From the NCBI GenBank assembly GCA_001898165.1, contig MKTD01000026.1:94933-158932 (forward strand): 64,000 bases of DNA, written 5' to 3'. Source of the stretch: Bacteroidia bacterium 43-41. GTDB lineage: Bacteria > Bacteroidota > Bacteroidia > Bacteroidales > Dysgonomonadaceae. How positions within the stretch are numbered: position 1 is the stretch's first letter; every line of letters begins with the position of its first letter. The notes under the pieces were generated by a model that saw only the letters and a list, made by a program, of their open reading frames with translations, was not told the DNA's origin and did no database searches. This document shows positions 8,218 through 17,690 of this stretch, in pieces. The translations under genes were made by a program, and so were the position numbers.

Positions 8218-9287
8218 ACGGGGAGGAGAAACACCTGATCCTGGATGCCCTGATTGAGCGGGATGCATGCTTTGCGATATATCGGCTGCCCGATGAGCAG
8301 GCTCCCCGCTTTGTGATGCAGGCTGCCGGCACCCCCTCCCTGTTGCATGACATCGAGGAACTGAACGGGCAACACGGGTTCGTGATCGCCCCCTTCAGGA
8401 TCACAGCCGCATCACCACTCATAGTGATCCGTCCCGATTGCACCGACCTCTCCGGAGTGGAGAGCTACTCCAGAGGCCAAAAACGGGAAAAAGCCGGTGC
8501 GGAGAGGCCTGAAAAAGAGAAGAGATCCGACTACAACCTTCTTTTTCAACAGTTTCACAAATCGCTCCTCAAGGGTGAGGTAAAGAAACTGGTACTGTCA
8601 AGAAGCAGAACGATGGAGAGGGAAAGCGCCTTTTCGCCAGGACAATCCTTTTTCAGGGCGGCAGAAAAGTACCCCCATTCCTTTGTTTATCTGCTGCATA
8701 CCCCTCAAAGCGGCACCTGGTTAGGGAGCACGCCGGAGATACTGCTGGCAGGCTCGGGAAGCGAATGGCAAACCGTGGCCCTGGCCGGCACACGATATCC
8801 CAATACGGGAAATGTATCGTGGGACGACAAAAATCTCCGCGAACAGCATTTGGTCACTTCCTACATCCTGAAACAGCTGACCTCCTTTCAGATTGCTCCG
8901 GAGATCAACGGTCCATATACCATCAAAGCAGGTAATCTGGCCCATCTGCGGACCGATTTCAGCTTTTCACTGCCCGACAAGCCGAAAACAGGCACTCTGC
9001 TAAAGGCGCTCCATCCCACTCCCGCAGTATCGGGGCTTCCCAAAGAGAAAGCTTTTCAGTTCATAGCGGATCATGAAGGGTATAACCGCCGTTATTACAC
9101 CGGCTTCCTGGGTATGCTGGATCCGTCGGCAGAAACAAATTTGTATGTCAACCTCCGGTGTATGCATATCGGGGAAAGTTTGCTCACATTGTTCGCCGGC
9201 AGCGGACTACTCGCTTCCTCCACCTGCAGGAATGAATGGGAAGAGACGGAACAGAAGCTCAAAACAATGGCAAACATCGTTAAATAA
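8214..9287 (+). CDS. menF: Isochorismate synthase
   Basis: A 357-residue chorismate-utilising enzyme that converts chorismate to isochorismate, the first step of menaquinone synthesis. The chorismate-binding C-terminal half shows KLVLSRSRTM, STPEILLAG, a TVALAGTR stretch, HPTPAVSGLPKEKA and the closing EWEETEQK. It is shorter than E. coli MenF (about 430) at the N-terminus, as is common in Bacteroidetes. The start is the ATG overlapping the menI stop. A much longer in-frame extension exists upstream but is only the shifted reading of menI. Confidence 0.92.
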   Translation: MNGEEKHLILDALIERDACFAIYRLPDEQAPRFVMQAAGTPSLLHDIEELNGQHGFVIAPFRITAASPLIVIRPDCTDLSGVESYSRGQKREKAGAERPEKEKRSDYNLLFQQFHKSLLKGEVKKLVLSRSRTMERESAFSPGQSFFRAAEKYPHSFVYLLHTPQSGTWLGSTPEILLAGSGSEWQTVALAGTRYPNTGNVSWDDKNLREQHLVTSYILKQLTSFQIAPEINGPYTIKAGNLAHLRTDFSFSLPDKPKTGTLLKALHPTPAVSGLPKEKAFQFIADHEGYNRRYYTGFLGMLDPSAETNLYVNLRCMHIGESLLTLFAGSGLLASSTCRNEWEETEQKLKTMANIVK

Positions 9288-9297
9288 GAACAAAGCA

Positions 9298-10998
9298 ATG
9301 TATTCAGACAAGAAGAACGTATCACAGCTGGTGGCCCTGCTCAAGGCGCACGGCATCACCCAACTCGTGCTTTCTCCCGGGTCGCGTAATGCGCCGCTGA
9401 TCCACTCCTTTGCCACAGACAGCGATTTCACCTGTTACAGCATAGTGGATGAACGGAGTGCCGGCTTCTTTGCCATAGGAATAATAGAGGCGCGGCAACA
9501 GCCGGTGGCGGTATGCTGCACCTCGGGCACTGCCGCCCTGAACCTGGGGCCGGCTGTGGCAGAAGCCTATTATCAGCAGCTGCCGCTGCTGGTGATCACC
9601 GCCGACCGCCCCCTCGCCTGGACCGGGCAAACAGACGGGCAGACCATTCCCCAAAGCGGTATGTTCGAAGGGTTGGTACGCCGGTCGGTACACCTACCGG
9701 AGGTAAAAGATGAAGAAGAGGAGTGGCACTGCAACCGGCTGATCAATGAGGCGATCCTGAGCCTCGACAACGACAGCCGGGGGCCTGCGCATATCAACAT
9801 CCCCCTCTCCGAACCGCTGTTCACCTTCGATACGGAGAAGCTTCCTACGGTACGGGTGATCCGCCGGCCAAAACCGATTTTCACCCTGCCGCCGGAAGAG
9901 CAGTATGCAACACGCTTCCGCAGTTTCTCCAGGAAAATGATCATCGCAGGGCAATTACCCCCCGGCAACAGGCTGGCAAAACTTATGAAAACACTCTCCG
10001 GGGAACAGGGCGTAGTGGTACTGGCCGATCAACTCTCCAATATCCCCGCGGGAGAGTACCCCCGTTTTGATGCGGTACTTCGCACGGCAGGCGAGGAGGG
10101 ACGCCGGGAGCTGGCCCCCGAACTGGTAATCACGCTTGGCGGACATATTGTCTCCAAGCAGCTGAAGCAGTTTATCCGCAGGGCTGGCATCAAAGAGCTC
10201 TGGCAAATCACTCCGTCGGGAGAGGTGGCCGATACCTTCCAATCGCTCACCGACATCATCCGGTGCGATCACTATACCTTCCTGCATCACCTGGCGCAGC
10301 TCCCGCCCGAAAAGAAGAAAAATCCGTTCCGGGAGTCCTGGAAAAACGCCTGCGCAGCGGTCACCCTGCCGGAGGTACCCTTTTCCGATCTGCACGCGAC
10401 AGGCGCGTTCCTGCGACAATTGCCCGAAGAAGCCGCCCTCCACCTGGCAAACAGCCACGCCGTCTATCTGGCACAGCTCTTCAGTATTCCCCCCACGGTA
10501 CACCTTTTCTGTAACCGGGGCACCAACGGTATTGAAGGATCGCTCTCCACGACAGTAGGCTATGCGGCCGCATCGGAGAAACTCACCTTCCTGCTGACGG
10601 GTGACCTGAGCTTCTTCTATGATATGAACGGCCTCTGGAACAAACACCTCTCCCCCAACCTGCGCATTCTGGTGAACAATAACGGCGGCGGAGGCATCTT
10701 CCACACCCTTCCGGGACTCAACGCATCCGAGGCTCTGAATGAGTATATAGCGGCGGCACACAGCACAGATGCACGAACCTGGGCCGAACAGCGGGGATTC
10801 CTCTGCCTCACGGCCCGCAACGCGGAGGAGCTGCAGCAACAGTTGCCGCTTTTCGTGAACCGCAAGGGAGACAAGCCTATCCTGCTGGAAGTGTTCACCT
10901 CCATGAAGGTAAACACGGAGCAGATAGCATCCTATTATCAACAACAAAAAACAATAGAAAATGACAAAGAGAGAATGGACAACCATCAGGGAATATGA
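9298..10998 (+). CDS. menD: SEPHCHC synthase (MenD)
   Basis: A 566-residue thiamine-diphosphate enzyme joining isochorismate and 2-oxoglutarate to SEPHCHC. The N-terminal domain shows [16 protein letters not shown], then [12 protein letters not shown] with the ThDP-activating Glu; the central [10 protein letters not shown] is also typical. The C-terminal ThDP/Mg motif is [14 protein letters not shown] followed by NNNGGGIF-like residues (NNNGGGGIF). The start is the ATG at 9298, 10 bp after menF; the open frame continues upstream over menF but that part is not coding. The last 38 bp overlap menB. Since menH is absent here, the downstream elimination must be encoded elsewhere or be supplied by another hydrolase. 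Confidence 0.94.
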   Translation: MYSDKKNVSQLVALLKAHGITQLVLSPGSRNAPLIHSFATDSDFTCYSIVDERSAGFFAIGIIEARQQPVAVCCTSGTAALNLGPAVAEAYYQQLPLLVITADRPLAWTGQTDGQTIPQSGMFEGLVRRSVHLPEVKDEEEEWHCNRLINEAILSLDNDSRGPAHINIPLSEPLFTFDTEKLPTVRVIRRPKPIFTLPPEEQYATRFRSFSRKMIIAGQLPPGNRLAKLMKTLSGEQGVVVLADQLSNIPAGEYPRFDAVLRTAGEEGRRELAPELVITLGGHIVSKQLKQFIRRAGIKELWQITPSGEVADTFQSLTDIIRCDHYTFLHHLAQLPPEKKKNPFRESWKNACAAVTLPEVPFSDLHATGAFLRQLPEEAALHLANSHAVYLAQLFSIPPTVHLFCNRGTNGIEGSLSTTVGYAAASEKLTFLLTGDLSFFYDMNGLWNKHLSPNLRILVNNNGGGGIFHTLPGLNASEALNEYIAAAHSTDARTWAEQRGFLCLTARNAEELQQQLPLFVNRKGDKPILLEVFTSMKVNTEQIASYYQQQKTIENDKERMDNHQGI

Positions 10999-11782
10999 GG
11001 ATATTCTCTTCGATTACCACAACGGCATCGCACGCATCACAATCAACCGTCCCCGTTACCGCAACGCCTTCACCCCCACCACCACAGGGGAGATGAGCGA
11101 TGCACTGCGCATCTGCCGCGAGATGGAGGAGGTCAGCGTAGTCGTCCTCACCGGTGCCGGCGACAAAGCATTCTGTTCGGGCGGCGACCAGAACGTGAAG
11201 GGCAAAGGCGGCTACATCGGCAAGGATGGCGTACCGCGCCTCAATGTGCTGGATGTACAGAAACAGATCCGTTCCATCCCCAAACCGGTGATCGCAATGG
11301 TGAACGGTTACGCCATCGGCGGAGGGCATGTGCTGCATGTGGTGTGTGACCTGACCATCGCTTCGGAGAATGCCATTTTTGGACAGACGGGCCCTCGCGT
11401 GGGTAGCTTCGATGCCGGCTTTGGCTCCTCCTACCTAGCCCGCATCGTGGGACAGAAGAAAGCGCGCGAGATATGGTTCCTCTGCCGCCAGTACAGCGCA
11501 CAGGAAGCACTCGAGATGGGACTGGTGAACAAGGTGGTGCCCTTCGACCGGCTGGAGGACGAGGTGGTGGAGTGGGCCGAAACGATGATGCAGCACAGCC
11601 CCCTGGCACTGCGCATGATCAAAGCGGGACTCAACGCCGAGCTGGACGGGCAGGCGGGCATCCAGGAACTGGCGGGCGACGCCACCATGCTCTACTACCT
11701 CACCGAAGAGGCGCAGGAAGGCAAGCAGGCTTTCCTGGAGAAGCGGAAGCCCGATTTTAAGAAGTTCCCCAAACTGCCATAA
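10961..11782 (+). CDS. menB: 1,4-dihydroxy-2-naphthoyl-CoA synthase
   Basis: A 273-residue crotonase-fold enzyme cyclising O-succinylbenzoyl-CoA to DHNA-CoA. The oxyanion-hole segment [10 protein letters not shown] and the [19 protein letters not shown] helix are present. The sequence [14 protein letters not shown] has Gly after QT, as in the bicarbonate-dependent (type I) MenB proteins such as E. coli; type II enzymes carry Asp there. The start lies inside the menD end (38-bp overlap), implying translational coupling. The product goes to MenI, the first gene of the operon. Confidence 0.95.
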   Translation: MTKREWTTIREYEDILFDYHNGIARITINRPRYRNAFTPTTTGEMSDALRICREMEEVSVVVLTGAGDKAFCSGGDQNVKGKGGYIGKDGVPRLNVLDVQKQIRSIPKPVIAMVNGYAIGGGHVLHVVCDLTIASENAIFGQTGPRVGSFDAGFGSSYLARIVGQKKAREIWFLCRQYSAQEALEMGLVNKVVPFDRLEDEVVEWAETMMQHSPLALRMIKAGLNAELDGQAGIQELAGDATMLYYLTEEAQEGKQAFLEKRKPDFKKFPKLP

Positions 11783-11794
11783 ACCAAAGATATT

Positions 11795-12865
11795 GTGTTC
11801 AGAATCGAGATTATCCCCTACAGGCTTCGCTTCAGGAAACCGGCAGGCACCTCGAGAGGGGTTTACCGCGATCATCCGGTGTGGTATGTGCTGTTCCGCG
11901 ACAGTGAAGACCCGTCGCACCAAGGCATAGGCGAATGTGCGCCGCTGCAGGACCTCAGCTGCGACTATAACGCAAACTATGCCGCAACCCTCGCTGCCTG
12001 CTGCAGGATCACGGAGGAGCGGCAACAAGTCGATAGCGACTTGCTGCGCAGCTATCCCTCCATCCTCTTTGGATTGGAAACCGCCCTGGAACACTACCGG
12101 CAACGCTCATGGCAGCTGAGGAACAACCCCTTCAGCCGGGGCGAGTCGGGAATCCCTATCAACGGGCTGATCTGGATGGGAGAGTACGGCGACATGAAGC
12201 AGCAAGCAATCTCCCTGCTGGAAAAGGGGTTCCGCTGCATCAAACTGAAAATCGGAGCCATTGATTTCGAGCGGGAACTGGAGCTGCTGCACTTTATCCG
12301 CAGCCGCCACCCGGCTGGAGAGGTGACTCTTCGCGTAGACGCCAACGGCGCTTTCGGTTATGACGAGGCACCGAAGAAGCTACGCAGGCTTGCTGAACTG
12401 GAACTGCACTCCATCGAACAACCCATCCGGGCAGGGCAATGGCAGGAGATGAGGCAGCTGTGCGCATATTCCCCGCTCCCGGTGGCGCTGGATGAAGAAC
12501 TGATCGGCATTCATGACCCGGATGAAAAGAAAGAGCTGCTGGATACCATCCATCCGCACTACCTCATCCTGAAACCCACATTACACGGAGGGGTCAGCGG
12601 TTGCAGCGAGTGGATCGCGCTGGCCCGCGAGCGGCAGATCAGCTGGTGGATCACCTCCGCCTTAGAGTCGAACATCGGACTGAACGGCATTGCCCAATGG
12701 TGCGCCACCCTGGACAATCCGCTGCCGCAGGGACTGGGTACAGGAACGCTTTACAGCAACAACATCCCCCTGCCGCTGGAGATCAGGGGTAACAGCCTAT
12801 GGTTTAACCCGGAAGGAGACTTTCCGGACAAACGGTTGAAAGAATATGAACAGGATTACTGTTGA
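11795..12865 (+). CDS. menC: o-Succinylbenzoate synthase (GTG start)
   Basis: A 356-residue enolase-superfamily protein that dehydrates SHCHC to o-succinylbenzoate. Metal and catalytic residues are visible: the KxK motif in IKLKIG, Asp in LRVDANGAFG, Glu in LHSIEQP, Asp in ALDEELIG and the distal Lys in LILKPTLHGG. The start appears to be GTG at 11795, 12 bp after menB; no ATG fits the N-terminus that matches the family (FRIEIIPYRLRFRKPAGTS). The 3' end overlaps menE by 20 bp. Confidence 0.92.
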   Translation: MFRIEIIPYRLRFRKPAGTSRGVYRDHPVWYVLFRDSEDPSHQGIGECAPLQDLSCDYNANYAATLAACCRITEERQQVDSDLLRSYPSILFGLETALEHYRQRSWQLRNNPFSRGESGIPINGLIWMGEYGDMKQQAISLLEKGFRCIKLKIGAIDFERELELLHFIRSRHPAGEVTLRVDANGAFGYDEAPKKLRRLAELELHSIEQPIRAGQWQEMRQLCAYSPLPVALDEELIGIHDPDEKKELLDTIHPHYLILKPTLHGGVSGCSEWIALARERQISWWITSALESNIGLNGIAQWCATLDNPLPQGLGTGTLYSNNIPLPLEIRGNSLWFNPEGDFPDKRLKEYEQDYC

Positions 12866-13922
12866 CGGCACCCTCTATCGCGGAAAGGAACTGGCTGAAG
12901 GGCATCCTGCGGCGTTTGCCGCAACCTCTCCTTTTCACCACAAGCTCTATCTTTTCCTCAGAGAGTGGTTCTCCCCCTCCCCCCTGCTCACCCTCCACAC
13001 ATCGGGCTCCACCGGCAAGCCGAAAGAGATCACCGTGCACAAAAGAAAAATGTTGCACAGCGCAGCAATCACCTGCGATTTTTTTCACCTGGGAGAGGGC
13101 GATCGGGCACTACTCTGCCTGCCACTGGAGTACATTGCCGGGAAGATGATGGTGGTTCGGGCCCTCTATGCCGGACTGGACCTGATGGTAGTGGAACCCT
13201 CCGGGCATCCGCTGGCGGGAATCACGAAGCCGTTCGACTTTGCGGCGATGGTGCCGCTACAGGTTTACAACTCCCTCCGGACGGACGAGGAAAGGAGAGA
13301 GCTCTCGCAAGTCGGCAACCTGATTATCGGCGGTGGGGCTATCGACCCGGCGCTTGAAGAGGCTTTGGAAAGTCTCCCCAATAAGATCTACTCCACCTAC
13401 GGGATGACCGAAACATTATCCCACATTGCGCTACGCAGGATCAGCGGCGCCGGTACCGGCCGCTACTACACTCCCCTGCCGGGCGTCTCCCTGAGGCTGT
13501 CGGAGGAGCAAACGCTGATCATCGATGCTCCGCGCGTGACCGATGGGCCGGTAGTCACCCATGATGTTGCAGAAATCAGGCCGGACGGCTCATTTCATAT
13601 TATCGGAAGAAAAGACAATGTGATCAATACCGGAGGGATCAAGGTGCAGGTTGAGGAGGTGGAACGGGTTTTACGGCCGCACATCAGCGGAAACTTTGCA
13701 ATCACATCACTGCCCCACCCGAAACTGGGTGAGGCGCTGGTACTTCTTATAGGACCGGAGGCTAACCCTGACCGTACCAGAGAAGTTGTTGCCGAGTGCC
13801 TGCCCCGTGTCCGGCAGCCGCTACATATCCTTGTAGTGGAAGCGATCCCCCTCACCGGCAGCGGGAAGACCGACCGGGCAGCGGTAAAAAAATTGGCCGG
13901 CTACCGATTACCTCTCTTGTGA
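12846..13922 (+). CDS. menE: o-Succinylbenzoate-CoA ligase
   Basis: A 358-residue adenylating enzyme that makes O-succinylbenzoyl-CoA from o-succinylbenzoate, ATP and CoA. The P-loop-like motif LHTSGSTGKPKE, the adenylation motif STYGMTET and the C-terminal GRKDNVINTGG hinge are all present, as is the catalytic Lys near the end (TGSGKTDRAAV). It is shorter than the 450-480 residues of E. coli or Bacillus MenE, which is usual in Bacteroidetes. It overlaps menC by 20 bp. Its last codons are themselves overlapped by the tail of the decayed methyltransferase fragment on the other strand. Confidence 0.93.
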   Translation: MNRITVDGTLYRGKELAEGHPAAFAATSPFHHKLYLFLREWFSPSPLLTLHTSGSTGKPKEITVHKRKMLHSAAITCDFFHLGEGDRALLCLPLEYIAGKMMVVRALYAGLDLMVVEPSGHPLAGITKPFDFAAMVPLQVYNSLRTDEERRELSQVGNLIIGGGAIDPALEEALESLPNKIYSTYGMTETLSHIALRRISGAGTGRYYTPLPGVSLRLSEEQTLIIDAPRVTDGPVVTHDVAEIRPDGSFHIIGRKDNVINTGGIKVQVEEVERVLRPHISGNFAITSLPHPKLGEALVLLIGPEANPDRTREVVAECLPRVRQPLHILVVEAIPLTGSGKTDRAAVKKLAGYRLPLL

Positions 13923-14115
13923 TCACGGGATTTTTTACCTGCTTCGTACGGACGCTTCCCACTACTGCTTTCTGCGCCGAATGAACGTCCACGCGGTCTA
14001 AATGATTTATCCGCTTTATCATACTCCAACGCACCGTTGAAAAGGCTTTACGCTCAAATCGATATACTTTTTCAACCCGGCGTTCCCGATGTTTTTTTCG
14101 CTTATCGAAATAGTT
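13901..14115 (-). pseudogene. Deleted fragment of a THUMP RNA methyltransferase gene
   Basis: Read on the minus strand, about 14115-14045 encodes EKNIGNAGLKKYIDLSVKPFQ, matching EKNVRNAGLKKYIDLSVKPFQ of the intact gene at 30842-32506 with two differences. Without a break in the DNA it then continues, in another frame, with FNGALEYDKADKSFRPRGRSF and a basic tail ending at a TAG at 13903-13901. In the intact gene about 75 residues lie between these two blocks. The junction sits on CCTTTTCAAC, which occurs at both edges of the missing part in the intact gene. This is the 3' remnant of a paralogue. It is not translated as a unit and its 5' half is gone. Confidence 0.8.
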
Positions 14116-14170
14116 TCCGCATTCTGCAAAACAAATAAATTTGTTCTGCTGTCGTTTAACGAAAATGTTT

Positions 14171-14178
14171 TATCTTTG
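14171..14178 (+). promoter_or_regulatory. Relic -7 promoter element
   Basis: TATCTTTG, identical to the element before the intact gene at 6922 and placed 5 bp before the decayed ATG at 14184. It could now drive the regulator gene at 14426. Confidence 0.45.
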
Positions 14179-14183
14179 CAATT

Positions 14184-14402
14184 ATGAGTGGCCAAGATGA
14201 ACTTTTGGCGAAATTACGTCAGACACTGAACGAACAAGGTACTGACTCATTCCATATCCTCGAAGACCTGGTGCCGATTGAGTAGCAGATGGAGTATTTG
14301 AGGTATTTCGACAAATTGCGGAGGGAGATCAGTCCTTTCGTGCGCGATAACGAGGTGGCTATAGCGTAAAAAGAGATTACTAACTTACTGGAGAAAAAAT
14401 AG
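14184..14402 (+). pseudogene. Decayed second copy of the 6922 hypothetical gene
   Basis: The frame begins MSGQDELLAKLRQTLNEQGT and follows the intact protein (6922-7647) closely through SFHILEDLVPIE. It then hits a TAG at codon 34 where the intact copy has Glu, and goes on QMEYLRYFDKLRREISPFVR. After VAIA comes TAA, then KEITNLLEKK, equal to the intact C-terminus (SEIKKLLEKK). About 440 bp of the middle are missing, and the outer parts remain in one frame with two stops. It is a plain pseudogene, 23 bp upstream of the PUL regulator. Confidence 0.9.
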
Positions 14403-14425
14403 CCTCCGACAACTGTACGGATATA

Positions 14426-17308
14426 ATGACGATGCACCCGACCTGTAAAAAACAGTTCTTCACGGCAATCTTTACCGTGGTGTTTATGGTTCTTGTCATG
14501 CCTTCGGCTGCACAAGATATCCCTTTTATTCCTCCTGTTTATAATTATACAACCGACCATTACGATGCCGGAAATCAAAATTGGGCTATTGCTCAAGGGA
14601 GCAACGGAGTAATCTACTTCGGCAATGACAACGGACTACTTAGTTACGACGGTGTTAACTGGAAACTGCACAACCTACCCAACAACCTCTCCGTAAAGTC
14701 CATTTTTATTGACTCCCATGACCATTACGAACGCATCTACGTAGGTTCTTTCGAAGAATTTGGCTATTTCGAATCCAACGAGACCAATCAGCTTATTTAT
14801 CACACACTTAGACATAGAATTGCAAAATACCAATTTCACAATGATGAGATATGGAATATCTATCCGTTCAACGGAAAACTCTATTTTCAATCATTCTCTA
14901 CAATTTTCGTTTACGATGGAAAGGAAATACGAATCCAAAAGCCTTATCCTGCGGTGTTGTATTTCTTCCCTGTGGGGAAAAAGATGTTCGCGCAACTGAT
15001 CGGCAATGATTTCTGCCTCTTCGACGGCGAAAATTTTCATCCGGTATTTACACGCGACCGGTGGAACGACGACAATGTAATCGCCCTCCTCCCCTTCAAG
15101 GATGATTGGTTAGTGGTTACCTCCAAAAACGGGCTATACCGGTTTTCCGAGAAAGGATTTACATTAACGCCATGGAATATTCCCGCTTGGAAGGAGCTGA
15201 AACAGAGTACTATTAACCGCGCTATTGTCTCGGGCGACTCATACATCTTCGGGACAATTAACAGCGGCATCTTCGCGATCAATAAAGATGGAGAGAAAAT
15301 ATGGCACATCGACCGGGGCAATGGGCTCAACAACAATACGGTACTATCGCTGTTCAGAGATCGCGACCACACAATCTGGGCCGCCCTCGACAATGGCATC
15401 TCCAATATCAGGACCCATTCTCCTTTGTCTTTTTTTGAACCGGCCGACAGCCAGATCGGGCCGGTAGAAGATATATTGTTTCACAACAACCGACTTTACT
15501 TGGCTACTAACCAAGGAGTTTACAGTTACTCCGACACCGACGGGAACCTCTTCCGCATCCCGGGGTTCGACATTCAATCATGGTTTATCAAAAGTTTCGA
15601 CAATCAGGTCTTCGTAGGGCATAACCTGGGCACTTCGCTCCTTCAAGATTTCCATGAAACACCTATCCCGGGAGCCCACACAGGAGGGATGGACATAAAA
15701 GAAGCAACAATCAACGGCAAGGATATTTTGCTGGAATCTTCCTATACTTCCCTGTTTGTCTATAAGCAGGATTCTGCCGGCAAGTGGAGTTTCAGCCATG
15801 CTGTGGAAGGTTTTTCGGACTTGATAAAGAATCTTGAGATAGATCATGCCGGAAATATATGGGCAGGGCACATGTATAAAGGAGTCTACCGCCTGAAATT
15901 AGACGAAGAGCTACGGAAGGCAGTTGAGATTGAGAGTTACCAGTCGTTCGACAGTACGCAGGTCTCCACATACCGTCCCATCAAGGTGATGAAACTGAGG
16001 GGGCGCATTGTTTTTGCCGATGGCGATCGCTTTTTTACTTACGATGATATTGAACATAGGGTCATTCCCTTCGATCCGTTGAACAATGACTTACCCGGCT
16101 TTGCCGATACCCACCGCATTATTCCCGTAAACGATAATCTTTTCTGGTTCATACGCCATAAAGAATATGTCCTGGTAGAATACAGCAAGAACAAATATGT
16201 CATCAAAGACCGTATACCATACAGTATTCTGAATAACCCGCCCAATGTGGGGAGAGCAAACATACTGGTAACCGGCGACAAAAGCTCTTACTTCTGCATG
16301 AACGGGGGAATAGGGAAATATTCGTTTTCGGAAAGATATCCGGAGGTAAAAACAGACTTGCAGATCGCATTTATAACTTTTCACAACCGGAACAACGATC
16401 AACGGTTTTACCTTAATCCTTTTCAAAAGGGAACCATCTCATATCAGAATAACAATATTACTTTCCGGTTCCTATACCCCGAATTCTCTAAAAAGATCTT
16501 TCAGGTGGAAAGTTATTTGCAGGGATACGATAGCCGCTGGATAAATACCGATGGAAGCAGATCCGCCTATTACCATAATCTTCCCGCGGGCGACTATACC
16601 CTGTCCGCACGTATAAAGGACAGTTCGGGAAAGGTATTGTCTGCCGTGAACTACTCATTCCGCATAAAAAACCCGTGGTATAAAACCGGATGGGCATATT
16701 TGCTGTATGCCCTCTTCATCGGGTCATTGGCAGGATTCCTGATAAGAAAACAGACACAAAGAATTATCCGAAAGAAACACAAACTTTTTGCAGAACAGGA
16801 AAACAGACGCCTTGCCCAAATAGAACGACAGGAAAAAGAGATCACCGCTTTGCAGAATGAGAAACTGGAAGCGGAACTTACCTATAAAGGAAAAGAGTTG
16901 GCCAGCGCCGCCATGATGCTGATCAATCACTCCGAATTTTTAAAGGGCCTGCAGGAAAATATCCAATCACTTATTCTTGCGGGAAAAATCAATCGTACCG
17001 AAGGAAATGAATTAGTATCCATAATCGGGAAGAATCTTCCGGAAGAAGATGAATGGAGCTTGTTTCAAAGAAACTTCGACCTGATCCATAAGAATTTCTT
17101 CCGGAACCTCAAAGAGCGGTATCCGTCGCTCACTCCCACCGACCTAAAACTGTGCGCGCTACTCAGGTTAAATTATTCTTCGAAAGAAATTGCCGAAATG
17201 CTGAACATATCTATTCGTGGCGTAGAAGCCGCCCGCTACCGTTTACGCAAAAAATTAAACTTCTCCGAAACGGAAAATTTGGTCGATTTTATGATTAAAT
17301 TTCAATGA
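14426..17308 (+). CDS. Membrane-spanning PUL regulator (beta-propeller sensor, Y_Y_Y, LuxR HTH)
   Basis: A 960-residue protein. Signal sequence (about 1-30), then a long periplasmic region built of two-component-regulator propeller repeats (for example GNDNGLLSYDGVNWKLHNLP), a Y_Y_Y-type domain (about 660-748), one transmembrane helix (GWAYLLYALFIGSLAGFLI, about 754-772), a coiled coil, and a C-terminal LuxR-type helix-turn-helix (about 903-945: SSKEIAEMLNISIRGVEAAR). It has the sensor of hybrid two-component PUL regulators but neither kinase nor receiver, so the ligand signal would pass through the membrane directly to a DNA-binding domain. It lies immediately upstream of susC in the same direction and probably controls that locus. 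The start is the ATG at 14426; 14432 is possible. Confidence 0.88.
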   Translation: MTMHPTCKKQFFTAIFTVVFMVLVMPSAAQDIPFIPPVYNYTTDHYDAGNQNWAIAQGSNGVIYFGNDNGLLSYDGVNWKLHNLPNNLSVKSIFIDSHDHYERIYVGSFEEFGYFESNETNQLIYHTLRHRIAKYQFHNDEIWNIYPFNGKLYFQSFSTIFVYDGKEIRIQKPYPAVLYFFPVGKKMFAQLIGNDFCLFDGENFHPVFTRDRWNDDNVIALLPFKDDWLVVTSKNGLYRFSEKGFTLTPWNIPAWKELKQSTINRAIVSGDSYIFGTINSGIFAINKDGEKIWHIDRGNGLNNNTVLSLFRDRDHTIWAALDNGISNIRTHSPLSFFEPADSQIGPVEDILFHNNRLYLATNQGVYSYSDTDGNLFRIPGFDIQSWFIKSFDNQVFVGHNLGTSLLQDFHETPIPGAHTGGMDIKEATINGKDILLESSYTSLFVYKQDSAGKWSFSHAVEGFSDLIKNLEIDHAGNIWAGHMYKGVYRLKLDEELRKAVEIESYQSFDSTQVSTYRPIKVMKLRGRIVFADGDRFFTYDDIEHRVIPFDPLNNDLPGFADTHRIIPVNDNLFWFIRHKEYVLVEYSKNKYVIKDRIPYSILNNPPNVGRANILVTGDKSSYFCMNGGIGKYSFSERYPEVKTDLQIAFITFHNRNNDQRFYLNPFQKGTISYQNNNITFRFLYPEFSKKIFQVESYLQGYDSRWINTDGSRSAYYHNLPAGDYTLSARIKDSSGKVLSAVNYSFRIKNPWYKTGWAYLLYALFIGSLAGFLIRKQTQRIIRKKHKLFAEQENRRLAQIERQEKEITALQNEKLEAELTYKGKELASAAMMLINHSEFLKGLQENIQSLILAGKINRTEGNELVSIIGKNLPEEDEWSLFQRNFDLIHKNFFRNLKERYPSLTPTDLKLCALLRLNYSSKEIAEMLNISIRGVEAARYRLRKKLNFSETENLVDFMIKFQ

Positions 17309-17403
17309 CCGGTACGGCTCAACTGGGCAGAACTACTTTTATATAACACTGATTTAAACCACATTAACCGACACAGCCGTAGTAAAAAAGTACCCTTTTA
17401 AAA

Positions 17404-17419
17404 TATGTTATATAACATA
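17404..17419. promoter_or_regulatory. 16-bp perfect palindrome, candidate operator
   Basis: TATGTTATATAACATA, with the half-site TATATAACA repeated at 17340-17348. LuxR-type HTH dimers bind short palindromes, and this is the strongest one between the regulator and susC. Assignment is inference. Confidence 0.45.
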
Positions 17420-17673
17420 CCGTATTTTTAACGAGGTTTTTTATTTTTTTATAGGTCAAACTGATCTTATTTTTGCTCAAAATAGTATATAAATTTTGAA
17501 TGTTTTTGTTAAAAGAAATGAGTAAACGATAAGTTCGCTTGAGCTATGCCATAGCGATCGAATTTCCAACTTCAGAGAACTATTGCGTTAAGCGAGAGCA
17601 GAAGGCAAGCTTGCATTATACCGAGCCCGGCAATAGTCTAATTTTATTGAAATTCAATAATTTTAATCATATG

Positions 17674-17690
17674 AAATTTAAACAGTTTCT
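17674..17690. repeat. Family-1 right terminus next to susC
   Basis: AAATTTAAACAGTTTCT is identical to the right ends at 40631 and 52772, but the sequence leftward (from about 17543) is a different, palindrome-rich body. No left end is evident. Confidence 0.6.

Noticed and set aside
9073..9297. N-terminal extension of menD over menF
   Set aside because: The upstream part is a shifted reading of menF; MenD homology begins after the ATG at 9298.
9955..10986. Long open frame (343 codons) on the minus strand inside menD
   Set aside because: It lies wholly antisense to a certain menD, has no family signature and arises from the GC-rich codon usage of that gene.
11435..12103. 222-codon minus-strand frame across menB/menC
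   Set aside because: Antisense to two certain genes; no start signal or domain.
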